From: Hoplostethus atlanticus
Taxonomy: Eukaryota > Chordata > Actinopteri > Trachichthyiformes > Trachichthyidae
Length of the DNA: 64,000 nucleotides
Assembly (NCBI GenBank): GCA_034670405.1
Contig: JAXDDX010000061.1
Span: forward strand, 62,001 to 126,000
Reading direction: 5' to 3'
This document shows, in pieces, positions 48,153 through 60,099 of the stretch (position 1 is the stretch's first letter; each line of letters opens with the position of its first letter). Below the pieces are notes generated by a model, which saw only the letters and a program-made list of their open reading frames with translations, did not search any database and was not told where the DNA came from. The position numbers were made by a program, and so were the translations under genes.

Positions 48153-48299
48153 ACAACCAGTTGTCCTGCTGTTAATTCTGCATATATTGGCTGTGATTGA
48201 TGGATGGTAGGGGCTAATGGTTATAAATGCATTAGCACCAAGATCTAATCAGCAAGACACACACGCACATGCACACATATTCATGCACGTGGGCCCGGA

Positions 48300-48347
<48 letters not shown>
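47989..48347. repeat. CT/CA compound microsatellites
   Basis: CT tracts run straight into CA tracts at 47989-48038 and 48087-48155, and a pure CA tract lies at 48300-48347. Confidence 0.9.
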
Positions 48348-48350
<3 letters not shown>

Positions 48351-50819
48351 TAATTGCCATCGAGTTCCGAGTCCAGAGAGCGCCGCGTTCTTCCGATTCA
48401 ATTTCCTGTCGAGTTTCATTCCATTACTAAGTCATGAGCCGCCATGTTTACAGACCCAGCCGCCAGTATTCCATCACATATGAAATGAGAGAGAGGGGAA
48501 TCATTTATCAAAGAAACAAAAGCAGATTCTGCACTCTGCAGTGATATTCAGTTTAATGCACCCAATCAAATGGGAATCCATACAAAACAATGACTACAGC
48601 CATGTTTCCTCACCCAGTCGCACTGTTGACAAGGTCACGTGCTCAGAAGTGGTGCGTAGAAAGTGTTTTAGTGGTATCCTTGTTCTTAAGTTGATATCAG
48701 CATAGGTGGGTTTGATGTTTTCATTGTTCAAGATGGTTCCTTTCTGTGTCTTGTATGGGGGAAGGCTTGATGCACAGATATAATGTCTTATGTTGTAAAT
48801 GCTTAGTAGACACGGTTAGTTTCTATTGAATGTAAAGTGCTGCGCTGACCTTCACAGCTCAGCACCTCCTTGGGCAAACAACATGCTAATGGCTTGATGC
48901 AGAGACGTCTGTCTTGTTCTGCTGAATGATTTATACTCCCTAAAAACAAAAACAAACAAACAAAAGATGATAAAACCTTTGAAACTCATGATTCAGGCCT
49001 TCAGCAAATAAAAAAACATTTTTCCCAAAATTTTACTTTGATGTTGGCAAAACTGAACAAGCAAGTTTAGAGGTGCATAAGATGTTATTGTTCTCTTAAG
49101 AACAATGTAATTTTTTTGTTTGATGTGCATCAAATATATGTGGTATATATATATATAGTCATGCCTTACAACAAAAAAACAACAACCTGAAAATGAGCTT
49201 CTTGCCCAAGACAAAATGCCCCCAGTGTTTCATACACAGTTTTAGTAACTCCTTCACTTACATTTAGTGTCATTACAACTACAATTCCAGATCACTATGT
49301 CTACATACAGGGCCAGTAAGACGTTGACTTGGGCCAGTAGATTAATCACTGGCCCCATTGAGTTCACTTATAGGTTTTTACAACTGCTTTGATTCAGAGT
49401 TATAATGTGCAAAACTCTTAATGAAAAATTCTATACCTTATTTTTGGTCTCAAAAAAATCCCATATAGCAGAAAAAATAAAAACAAGACCATGCAAAAGA
49501 TTTTTCCAAGCATCAGAACATTGGATTTATTTTGATCTGTTCCTTGTTGAGCTAGATTGATATCAGACATCACCACGAGGCCCCTTGTGTGTCGAGACTT
49601 TAAACATCAAAAGAAAATGGAATGACAAAATGTAATGGAAACCGTAGAAGACAAAATGGATGAGTGCCACCACCACAACATCTGTACACTGATTGTAAGC
49701 CATAATAAAACAAAACTATTTATTTTCCCCCAAATCCAAATCCACTGTTTCCGGATGTGAATCATCAGGGCTTTCTTTGCTTTGCTGAATATAAATACAA
49801 TGTTTTCTTCCACCATCCCTTCTGTGGCAAAGCTGGATTTTTAATATCCAGACTTTTGTTTGTATATGTAATGCCATCTAAGCTCATTGTGGAAACTTCA
49901 GATTAATTTCTGAGTCTGAGATGAGGCATGAATTTTAACAGAAAAAATGGAGGGATGAGTAGACGGTGAGAAGCAGACACAGAAAATGACAGACAGGCAG
50001 ACAGAGAGAGTGACAGGCTTTATCAGAAGAGGATTACCTCATAGGCTAACAGCTTTACAGCCCTGGCGGTTATTGTTATTGATAGAACAACAAACTCAGC
50101 TCTTTGCCGAAAGGAAAAGGTCACGTTATATGACTTGTTCAGTATTTTTCACAGTATCGAGGGGCCCTTTTGCCTGCTGATCAGTTGACAGTTTCAGAAT
50201 ACTGACTTTTAAAATGGTTTACAAGGCAAATATCCCTTCATCATAAGAAAATGCCATTCCCACTTTTTGGTGACGATAGTGTAACACTTAACTTGCTTAC
50301 TATTACTAAGATACAGGGAAGGAAACAACCAATAGGTCAAAAATAGTAACTTTTATTTGCACAAAATTCAACAGAATATTGGGAGAAAAAGGCACTTTGA
50401 ATTTAGATAAATAAAATACAGAGATATTATTGGATTGATAATACACAGGATTGATAATAAGACAAGTAAAAGTAAGGAGGAAAAGTAGTAGAAAAGTAGT
50501 AGTAATGCAAGGAGAGGAGAAGAGATGAAAAAGCAGTGAAGGGCTGGTTCATGTATCAATTGTCCATTTGAATGATATTTTAAAGTGAACAAGTCGAATC
50601 AGTTCGCCAACAGAACCGAATCGACTTCACTCTGTACAGTTCTGAGCGAGCCAGCGTTCAGGACAAAGACTCAGGACAGATGCCTCGGTGGAAATTACTT
50701 AAGTACTGGCTGGCTGCTCTCCAAAAAGGGGCTTAATCAACACATTCCCCAATAAACTCACAAACATCCTTGTTGATTCATTCATTGTCATCATTACATG
50801 ACACCCAAACAGCTTAGTA
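48348..50819. other. Gene-free stretch, possible conserved block at 48348-48480
   Basis: The first 130 bp is GC-balanced unique sequence that could be a conserved non-coding element. The rest is AT-rich with no recognisable gene. Confidence 0.4.
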
Positions 50820-51180
50820 CTCCATGGTGCAAAGGCAATACTGTACAAGTCGTTCAGTTTGTTCTGCAGTTGCTAGTGTATTGGTTGGTAACAGTCAGTT
50901 GCTGAATCAACAACTTTCGTTTGAACCAACCATTCAGTTGCTGTATCGGACTGAACAAATTGTTCAGGCGGGAAGGCAGAGCCACCTGTTGGTCAAAAGA
51001 CATGTGGGTGATTAATTGGTTCAGTTGTTTGTTAGTGTATGGGTTAGTAGCTCACTTGCTGTATCAGACTGAAGGAACAGTTCAGCCGTGTCGGCAGTGC
51101 AAACTTTTGGTAGAACAAAGTGTGAGTGATTTGTTTGTTCAGTGGGTTAGTGGTTCACCTAATGAACCACGACTCTATAT
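50820..51180. repeat. Degenerate tandem repeat, period about 118 bp
   Basis: The phrases TTGCTGTATCGGACTGAA and TTGCTGTATCAGACTGAA lie 118 bp apart. Each is followed by a related GTTCAG-rich unit with GTTAGT. About two and a half diverged copies are visible. Confidence 0.55.
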
Positions 51181-52104
51181 CAGTCAGTGAGCATTAAACC
51201 CCTTTCGGATTCTTACATGAGACAACTGAATGGACATGATAGCAAGTGGCAATCGCTGCCGAATTGCCAACATGTTGAGTTTATAAAGCTGTCATGGCGG
51301 TAGACATGTGCTACTTGTGCTTATAAGCTTGTGTTCTTTTCAAATGACTTGTTTGAGACTTTACGGTATTTGTTTTGCAGTGGTATTGCTCTTGGTTGGT
51401 CGTGTTGTTTGGGTGGCAGGGGGAGGTGTCACCCAAAGTGCTGTTGGCTACGAAACTGTCATTTTTACAAAGTTGAATCAAATGAACCAGTGCTGAATTG
51501 ATTCACTGCTGTCGGGCAGCCAGAATAAATCAAGTTATTTAAAAGATTTGGTCTTTCCACCATTAACAAAAAAGAGAGGCGTGGAGAAGAGAAGTGAAGT
51601 GGAAAAAAGAGCTGAAGAAAGAAGAGTGAAGGAGAGATGAGAGGAAAGCGAGGAGTGTTGTTCTTATAATCTTTGTTAATTCCACCAGCAGATTGAAGGG
51701 CAAAACATACAGCTTTGCTTTAAATAAATCAGCGAGGAGACATACACTTCAAAATAAATGATAGATTTCAAAGGAAGGGTTCAGGTGGGGTGGAAAGCCC
51801 TGAGGGCCTTTAAAGAAAGCCTTATCAGGAAAACAAAACCAAAAAAGGGTTTACATGAAAGGCAGTATGAAGTGCAGGACCGAAAAAATCGAAAAACAAA
51901 AAGGAATTTGTCAGTGCCCAAGAGAAACCCGGTCTCTAACATCGCTCTCACATTTTACAGCCTTGTAAACAGTTGGAATTGGTCCTGAAGTCACAAACCA
52001 TTTTCTGAACATGGGGATGATGTCGGCTACAAAACTGGGGATATGAGATTGTTGCAGGACACCATCTCTATGGGGTTTTGCTGAAGTAGCGGGCATTACA
52101 ACCT
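51181..52104. other. Gene-free stretch
   Basis: I see no named feature. Confidence 0.45.
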
Positions 52105-52260
52105 AATGGGACGGCCTGGTGGTTGGAGTTAGTGTATCACGATTTCATGGGTTTGGATCCAGCTCTTAAAAACTCTTTTTGTATGTCATCCCAATCTCTC
52201 TTTATCCCGTCTTTCTCATAGCTCTCGACGGCAGACTGTCAAGGTATCAATCTCAGACAG
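52105..52260 (+). mobile_element. tRNA-derived SINE (family B), diverged
   Basis: GGCCTGGTGGTTGGAGTTAG (A-box region) and GGGTTTGGATCCAGC (B box) are followed by TGTATGTCATCCCAATCTCT, parallel to the copy at 20815. Confidence 0.6.
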
Positions 52261-52563
52261 GGTAGAATGGGAGTCTGAGTGCTTTGCAAAGGTTTGAAAC
52301 ACTTTGCCGTCATTTTGCGAAGAAGAAATCTTAACAGGGACCAAAATTGCTGAGTCATCGTAACTCAAAGTAATGGAGGATATTACAGGAAAACATGATT
52401 CAGCGTTCTTTATTGTGTCTGCTGTGTGTAAACAAGCCCTGGCATTTAGGTCATGATAAAACCAGCTGCTTGGCTCTGGATTAGCTCTTTCAAATCAATT
52501 AGAGGGTGTTGGATGTATAATGGGGTGCAGCACAGAGGGGTGAGGTTAACCTTTTACTGCTGC

Positions 52564-52565
<2 letters not shown>

Positions 52566-52599
<34 letters not shown>
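52566..52599. repeat. (GT)n microsatellite
   Basis: About 17 GT units. Confidence 0.9.
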
Positions 52600-52602
<3 letters not shown>

Positions 52603-52909
52603 CACAGTTCTAATCAGGCATTGGTAGTGAGATTGATTCTTGGGTCCAAGGCATTAATCATGTTTGTTATAAAGTATTATACATTAGTCATGTTTAGAAT
52701 AACCCCAACATGCAATCAGCTTCTCAGGATGCTATTAGCCAACGTTAATTACACTTCCTGGAATCATAAACAAACACCAAGTCACAAGTAAAAGTTGCAC
52801 AGCACGCTGAAACGCACGATATATCATGAGGTCGAGCTGGCTCAGAACTGTTGTGCGATCTCCTCCGACCTCCTTAGCTCTTACTTTTGTTTTCCTTGCA
52901 CTCTTTTTC

Positions 52910-53095
52910 AAATCAAATCAAATTTATTTGTATTGCCCTTATAGTCTCCAAGCTCTATTTCACATGATCGGTCTATAGTCAGGGAATATTGTTAGGGCTA
53001 GTGGTGGCTTGTAATGATGTTGATATGGAAATTGCATCTCATCCAGAGTGAAGTAGAATAAGATCGTCAGCTAAATGCATAAAATCTAAACGGTA
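52910..53095 (+). mobile_element. Interspersed repeat remnant with SINE-type tail
   Basis: CAAATCAAATTTATTTGTAT with a following GCCCTTATAG is a common fish repeat start. GATCGTCAGCTAAATGCATA near 53066 is a SINE tail. Two fragments may be adjacent here. Confidence 0.4.
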
Positions 53096-53819
53096 TGCCA
53101 ACTCTTGTGGTAACCAGGGAGCTATTGCACTTTATCTACTTTGATTGAGTTATACAGGAAAAAAGGTTAAAACACCATACAAGGTATTTAAAACACTACT
53201 CAGCAAAAGTGCTGGTTTGCAGAAGGTTCCTGCCCTGCAGCAGCGGACAACAATAAAGTATTTGAAAGGGAGAAGATTCAAAAGAGATAGATATTTAGAA
53301 AAATTATTATTGAGGAAGTAACAAAAGAAGAGATTAAGAATTGGAGGCAATCCCAGATACTACATAACAAGTCAATGAAGACAGAATTGACCCTCTAGTA
53401 GGAAATATGACAAGATATGCTATTTCTAATATATATACATAAAAATAATATATAAAAATATGATCCTTCTGGTTTTCTGTCTCATGTCAGATTGGTTGTG
53501 CATGTGTACTATCTGAGAAAAGCCATAAAAGAAAAACCATAATACCCACAATACTGCTGTTTAAGTATAGGACAAATAGTGATGCCAGACACAGTTGAAT
53601 GGTTTAAAGAACATCATGTCTAGGGTATTATGGCTTTCATACAGTAGTTACCACACCACATGTGTTCTGTATGAAAACTTTTCTTCAAAGCAGCAGACTG
53701 TAGACATGCATAAGAATAAAAAACAGGACACAGCAAGACAGATTGCTGACTCAAATGGACACATGGCTCTTCCTCTGAATGCTCCATTTATGTCAAGTAG
53801 GAAACCAGAAAGACAACAT
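53096..53819. other. Gene-free AT-rich stretch
   Basis: No gene recognised. It may include the decayed 5' side of the LINE that follows. Confidence 0.4.
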
Positions 53820-54760
53820 GATGGTTACACCGAGTCGTTTGACAAGTTTCAATCTAGTTTTAGAGCTGTTCGTAAAGTGATGGATGACTTGCATTTAGAT
53901 CTTAGTGCAACTTTTGACAATTATTATTACGTTTATTATTGTTTCATGTTCATTATGTTGGTCCAATCCTCTTTTCTATATGCATGCCACCCTTGGGTCA
54001 TGTAATGTGCAAACATCATATTAGCCTCCATTGTTAAGTTGACGATACCCAGTTGTATCTATCTATAAAATCAAGTGATATGAAGAAGTTGGCCATCTTA
54101 CCCTGCTCTCTACTAATGCAGCTTCAAGCTGTAGGAATCTTGGGAGTCATTTCTGACTCAAATCTAAGCCTGGACAAACATGTTGGCAGTTGTGCCGTCG
54201 TGTTTTCAGCAACTCTTTCCAACTGTTTCTGTGTCTTGACTATTGTAACCCCCTGTCCTCCTGTCTTAGGCAGCAGAGTAGCTCCAGATTACTGTTGGTC
54301 TAAAATCCTGCAGCCAGACCCTTGATGGGAAATAAGAAGAGACAGCATTTTAGTTTCACTTCACTGACTACCAGCACAATTTTTATTGATCTCCTTTAAG
54401 GCACATTTTTGACAAGTGCCTAGCCATAGCTCTGAGCTTTTAACCCCATATGACACGACCTGAGATCCTCGGGCTCTGGAACAACCTGGCTGACGAGATC
54501 AGGCGAGTCACCTCAATGTCTTCCTTCAAAACACTTTTAAAAAGACACTTTGACTTGAACTATCATCTGTGTTTTTGTTTTTATCTGTAATTATTTTGTG
54601 TATTCTTTCTTCAGATTTTATTTTATTTTATTTTTTATTTTACTTTATTTATTGTTCACCTTTTTATTTATCATATTAAGCACTTTGTAACTCACTGTTC
54701 TTTCCCCAGCCAGACACATTTACTTCATAATAAATAATCACCTTGTCTTAGTAACCCAGT
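53820..54760 (+). pseudogene. Decayed LINE reverse transcriptase (plus strand)
   Basis: Peptide pieces in order match a non-LTR reverse transcriptase: FDKFQSSFRA (about 53844), LHLDLSATFDN (about 53890-53925; the usual LDLSAAFDT motif), ILGVISDSNLSLDKHV (about 54140-54185), and later nucleotides that read as the LRSSGS...LTR end region (about 54455-54560). Deletions and frame changes separate them, and the YxDD box is missing. It resembles the L2/Rex1-like LINEs of fish. Confidence 0.65.
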
Positions 54761-55478
54761 GCCAATTCCCACCATGTTGATTTAATACATAGCACCTCTT
54801 TAAAGCTCTCATACTATCTCAAGTCATGTTATTGTAATGTTAGTCATATTATGTATCCATGAGGGTATTGAAATAGCCTGCCTATAATGAAGTTACCCAG
54901 GCAACTCTAAGAAATTGTCTTTCACTCCTCAAGTGTTGCTCATAATGAGAGACATCCATAAGAGCCAGAGTCAATACCAAAGATGAAATTGTTGAAACAT
55001 CAAAAACTGATGCACAGCTGTCTGGCTAACTGAGTAGTCCTACTTCATGAGGAGAGCGAGTTTGAAGTTTAATGTCAACCCAAACAAGCTTTCATAAGAT
55101 GATATTATTACATGGTAAAAAAAAAAAATCATATTAAAACAGCTTTTTTTTTTTCAACATTCATGCAGGCTGCTGTATCAACATCCATTCAATGTCAACA
55201 TGTTTACTGGGCTCTCTTCCCTGAAAAGGAAATGCCATAACAGTAATCATTAAAAGAATAAAACAATAACCGAGTCATCTTGGCCAGTCGATGAATCAAG
55301 CTCCGTAAAAGTCAGTTCCTCCAAAGAATGTAATAATAACAGGGGCTGTGTGGCGTTTAATGCCGGCAGTAACTCTGAACGCCACAACAGAAAGCCTGAC
55401 ATGCTGGCAACAATGACAGAGGTATTCAGTTTGCTTTTATATTTGTATCTGAGTTAAGAAAACCAAAGGTAAGGAGGC

Positions 55479-55517
<39 letters not shown>

Positions 55518-55761
55518 TAAGAGAAGGGGAGGCAAATGAAAAACATAAAAATAGAAATGATGATAATGTGTGCCACCTTTATCACACATTCAATATTGTG
55601 TGTGAGGAGAGAATGAGATCGGTGAGCTTCCATTTAACAATTATAAACTACGTCTACTGGACTGAGAGAGTCAGGCAGCAAGGAGGGTGTGTGTGACAAA
55701 CGGGGAGAGTTTGGTTTACCGATGCACTTCGACGTGTCCTCTTCATACCTGGTGTTTAGAA
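54761..55761. other. Gene-free stretch
   Basis: A GA tract lies at 55483-55513. Nothing else was identified. Confidence 0.5.
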
Positions 55762-56075
55762 CAGGGGTTCTCATATCATGGACCCCCAAATAGACCCCCA
55801 TTAGGCCACGGACCCCCATTTCATATGATTTTTGTCCCAGGAGGAGAGTCTTTGTTGTTGCTGATTTAGTAGTGAATTTTTAGAGCTTTCTGCACTGCAT
55901 TGTGGGTAATTGCGGTGAGAGTGAAACCTATGATTGTCATTGTTATATATTCTATAATTGGGGTAACTTCTAATAAATGATAGTGAAATGAAATTATTCC
56001 TCGTTTTGCTGGGGACCCCCTGGAATCCCCTCAAGGACCCCTGGGGGTCCCTGGACCCCGCTTTGAGAACCACCG
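55762..56075. mobile_element. hAT-type MITE, 314 bp, with 8-bp target duplication
   Basis: The ends CAGGGGTTCTCA and TGAGAACCACCG form imperfect inverted repeats of the type seen in hAT/Charlie-like MITEs. They are flanked by GTTTAGAA (55754-55761) and GTTCAGAA (56076-56083), an 8-bp duplication with one mismatch. The interior is rich in GGGGTCC/GGACCCC motifs. Confidence 0.75.
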
Positions 56076-56327
56076 GTTCAGAACAGTAAATGTAAAATCT
56101 TCATGAGTTACTTTAATTAGTTAGTGTAAGTCCTGCTTCTCCAGCGGTATTTAAAACTGTGTGTCTATTAGGAGACTAAACTTTCAGTTCCACTTCAACA
56201 TTATACAAACATGTTCACAACATGTGGTGTGTGTTTGTACATATGTGTGTGTGTGCATGCGTGTGTGTTGACAATGTGTGATAGATTAGACACACTCAGC
56301 AATAAATCATTACTGCATCAATACTGA

Positions 56328-56334
56328 CACACAC

Positions 56335-56373
<39 letters not shown>

Positions 56374-56550
56374 CACGCACACTAGACACATACCACAGAT
56401 GTCAATATGACCAAGCCAGATGTGTGCGTGTCTGTTTGATGTTTCCTGGTTTGTCCAGATGGGACAGTACTGGAAATGATCACGAAAATGAAATAAAAAA
56501 ATGATCGAGAGATGAGACAAGATGAGAGATGGAGAATATGTTGAGAACAT

Positions 56551-56598
<48 letters not shown>
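56328..56598. repeat. Two dinucleotide microsatellites (CA)n and (GT)n
   Basis: CA at 56328-56366 and GT at 56551-56598. The second ends just before the endogenous retroviral remnant. Confidence 0.9.
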
Positions 56599-56599
<1 letters not shown>

Positions 56600-56649
56600 A
56601 CGGCTCTTTGTGTTAGAAAAGTACATGAATGTTTCAACCCTTACGATAA

Positions 56650-57075
56650 GCGCCATGTCCACCGGATTAACCGAAATCCAAACTAGACATGCTCCTAGCC
56701 TCTCAAGGTGGCACTTGCAAGGTTATAGGACCTGAGTGCTGCACATACATCTCAGATTCAACTTCCCGCGTTGCAGATCTAGCCCACGACACCACGGAAG
56801 GCATAAAACATGCCTGTCATGGTTTTGATCGCTTTTCCGGATGGTCTGCTCTATTTGGCACCTGGGCAGCGTCGTTTGCTAAGTTCATGATTGGACCAAT
56901 CACCGTAGTGATGGTTCTCCTCCTAGTTTGCGTGTGCGTGTCCACGTTGATTAAATCTTGCGTCTCCAAAACAACTGACAACCTCGTTATGTATCAAGCC
57001 AGAACTGTTACCTCCCCATTAGATTGGGCGCCAGTTTCATCCCCGGCAGACTCTCATACCGATTCAGAGGCGTAA
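56650..57075 (+). pseudogene. Endogenous retrovirus env transmembrane (TM) subunit, 5'-truncated
   Basis: An open frame from about 56671 to the stop at 57073-57075. It has LLASQGGTC followed by the C-X6-CC motif of gammaretrovirus-like TM proteins, then a membrane-proximal Trp/Phe-rich segment, a hydrophobic membrane anchor (about residues 70-90 from the 56689 Met) and a cytoplasmic tail of about 40 residues. The surface subunit, fusion peptide and upstream heptad region are missing or out of frame. It lies next to a GT microsatellite, and no gag or pol is seen. It is an old, incomplete copy. Confidence 0.75.
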
Positions 57076-57099
57076 AACCGACGTGCGTCCACATTTACC

Positions 57100-57917
57100 T
57101 GATGAAAAAAGTAAATCTTCTTCATTCCTTTTGCCTTTAGTAGACCTAGATGATTGACTACTGATTGATTGATCGCCTAATGCCAATATCCATTACCTCA
57201 CATGACAGTTGATTGTTGCAAACATTTTCATTAATGTTGATCAAGTGAAAATGTGTATAACCATGATGATTTACAGGATGTATATCCCTTTTAACATTAT
57301 ACCATTCAACAGTATTGATCATTGTAATGTAGCTTCTCAGCCATAGAAGGAGTCTCCACCCCTGGGTAATGGTTATACGCTCCAGTTAGGTTGACAGATG
57401 TATGTGATACCGTGATACCGAACTGTGGAAGAATTGATTGTATCTTGTGATTCTTTCAAGTTCATCATGTCATACTAACTAGAATCATAGTTAGTATGAC
57501 ATGATGAACTTGAAATGCCTCGTGTGACTTGGACCATGGATGCATGCTCCATTACCTTTATGTTCCTGTATGACTGTATGGATTGTGTTTAGCTGTAGTG
57601 GAAGGCCTGTCCTATGAGAGACAGATAGTCACCAGTTCACCATGCTCCTGATCAGAGTCAGACTGTTCAGACTGACGGTTAGCATGACCTGATCATCTCT
57701 GTTCAGACTGACGGTTAGCATGACCTTGTGGATGTTTAGAAACTAGCCCCTTGTCCTCCCTTTGCTTTATCATCTCTGTTCAGACGTTTCTCTGGCAGAG
57801 ATCTGCATACCCTACCTCGTGTGTGGACCTCTCTCCTCCTGAGCGCTCAGCTTGTTGTTATTAAATATACTTGACTAAACCACGACACGACTTGACTCTG
57901 AATCTTCAGTTAAACAA
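57100..57917 (+). mobile_element. Probable 3' LTR of the endogenous retrovirus
   Basis: It follows the env stop after a purine-rich GATGAAAAAAG (about 57101-57111). It holds a tandem duplication (57663-57690 and 57699-57726) like a U3 enhancer repeat, an ATTAAA poly(A)-type signal (57860-57865), and a perfect hairpin at 57454-57515. No second LTR is present for comparison, so both boundaries are estimates. Confidence 0.4.
57454..57515. repeat. Perfect inverted repeat: 28-bp arms, 6-nt loop
   Basis: Arms 57454-57481 and 57488-57515 are exact reverse complements; the loop is GAATCA. Confidence 0.95.
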
Positions 57918-57999
57918 TTTTACTCAACAGTTGTGAAAGAGAGAAAGAGAGCGTGGGAGTATAATCATCAATCAGTGATTTGTTAAACATGTGAAAGAC

Positions 58000-58002
<3 letters not shown>

Positions 58003-58035
<33 letters not shown>
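58003..58035. repeat. (GT)n microsatellite
   Basis: About 16 GT units. Confidence 0.9.
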
Positions 58036-58040
<5 letters not shown>

Positions 58041-59848
58041 AGAGAGTAATATGTGTGTATGGGGAGGTGAAAAGACAGGAAGAGACAAAAAGTACTATCA
58101 ACAGACATGATAGCAAGCAAAACATACGGAAGACAAGTGTGTGTCTGAGAGAGACCAACAGGGTGATGATTTCTTCTCATTGTTCCTTTTTTCTTGATAG
58201 TTTGAAAGCCATTGAAAGCTTGGGGGAGACAGAGGAGGGGATAACATGCCACCAAGGTCCCAGGCTGGACCAAGTGAGCCACCATGACGCCATCTGGGAT
58301 GATGTTTCTGATATTCATCACTGTAGATGGATGAAAAAAACAAACCCTCTGAGTCCACATAGTCAGCCTCCCATTCATGTAGCTTTTTATTATTATGGAA
58401 TAATAATAATAATATCCAACTGGGAGGAGAGAAAGAAATTGTTTGCGTGCTTGGGTTAAGCATTAGCCGTCAAACCTAAAAGTGCTGGGTGTCTTCAAGA
58501 CAACATGACAAGGCAACAAAACATTTCACTTGTTGCCTTGTCATGTCACCTTGAAAGTTGTGAAGTTGGATAATTGGAAGTTTTATATTATGTGAGGAGG
58601 GGATTGTTTGTATGCCTGCTGGTACACGATGCAGCAGCAACTCCAAATAAAATAAGTAATTTTCAAGGAAGGAAAGGTGATGATGGGGTTTTGATATAAA
58701 ATACAAGATAATTGTTTACATCTTTTGGAATGAAATAAGCTAACAAGGTGAATAAGTCATTTTTCACTTTGTCTTTATGGTTTTATGTTATTTTGGAAAA
58801 GAAAAGGTCATCCTTCAGATTAGAAGTTATCAACTAAATGTGATTTAGTGGATGAGTAAATCCCTAGTGGGCAGTCCATATTTAAATGGTCTTCATATGT
58901 GAGTAGTGCTCAGGGGCTTTTCTAATGCAGTTAAGTATCAAATCTCTCATCCGTTATCATGTACGTCACTCCGCAGATGCACTACAATGAGAAATAACTA
59001 CACTGTACAAAATATGAGGAACTCCTTCTGCACAACCCATGTCCATGATTGTCAAGAGGACTACAAACCCTCTTTCATGTCTCCTGACCTTCATGACTGA
59101 AGTGGATTTAACAGGTGAAATCACAGCTGGATTCCCCTGGTCAGCCTGTTTCATGGAGCAGGTCCCCTTCATGTCCACTCAGTTTATATTTCTCTTGAAA
59201 ATAAAAATGTGAAGTCAGACAAGAATCAAAAATCATTCCCAAGTTTTTGTCAACCAGTTGTCAAGATTTTCAGGGGTTAGTTTTAATCCCAGTGAAACAC
59301 CCGCTCTCCCCCCACCCCCCCCCTTTCCTCCAACACCCAAGTCGAACACTATGTAGGCACTCAGCCTGTTTAAAGAGCACAAGGGATAGTTACACGAAAT
59401 CCTGTGGCTTGGTAATAATCTCTCTCAGTACAGTCGGTAATGCTCTAAGTCGACTGAGGCGTATTTTCCCAGACAATGGCTCTTATCCGCCACAATAGAG
59501 CATCTGTTCATCCGTTTACCTGCTGGGGAAATTAACCGAGGCGTTTTCGCAGCAGAGCGTCCCGTGAGCATCACGGGGATAACAGAGAGTCCACCAGAAG
59601 ACATTTCTGATCTGTCGACATCCAGTAAGTTACAATACAGCCACTGTTATCTACATACAGCACATAGCCAAGACAGACAGACAGACAGATACACAGACAG
59701 GGAGAAGGAGAGACGGAGGACGTTTTACAAGCTTCCAACCAGGAGAAACTAATCTAGATGGAGGCTATTAGAGTGTGTTGTGTGTGTGTTTCATCTTGAT
59801 TGGTTATGATCATGACTAATAATGTTTGTGAGTAGCAGGGGGTGTCGG

Positions 59849-59850
<2 letters not shown>
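58036..59850. other. Gene-free stretch with one hairpin
   Basis: A 17-bp perfect stem with a 10-nt loop lies at 58503-58546. No exon recognised. Confidence 0.45.
58503..58546. repeat. Inverted repeat: 17-bp arms, 10-nt loop
   Basis: ACATGACAAGGCAACAA at 58503-58519 and its exact complement at 58530-58546. Weaker pairing continues outside the stem (TTCAAG with CTTGAA). Confidence 0.9.

Positions 59851-59853
<3 letters not shown>

Positions 59854-59900
<47 letters not shown>
59854..59900. repeat. (CT)n microsatellite
   Basis: About 23 CT units. Confidence 0.9.
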
Positions 59901-59902
<2 letters not shown>

Positions 59903-60031
59903 CATCAGTGTGTGTTTGTGCTTGTGTGTGTGTGTCTATTCACGGTTATAGTTAAGGTTAGTTCAGGGTAAGAGTTATGGTTAAGGAACGAATGTAGTCA
60001 GTGAAGGTTCCTCATGAGTGTAGCAATACAA

Positions 60032-60032
<1 letters not shown>

Positions 60033-60088
<56 letters not shown>
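60033..60088. repeat. (GT)n microsatellite
   Basis: About 27 GT units, inside the 3' side of the LINE remnant below. Confidence 0.9.
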
Positions 60089-60089
<1 letters not shown>

Positions 60090-60099
60090 AGGACTGGCT

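Noticed and set aside
53595-53819. A host gene beginning at 53595
   Set aside because: The open frame merges downstream with LINE reverse transcriptase motifs, and the upstream part has no recognisable domain.
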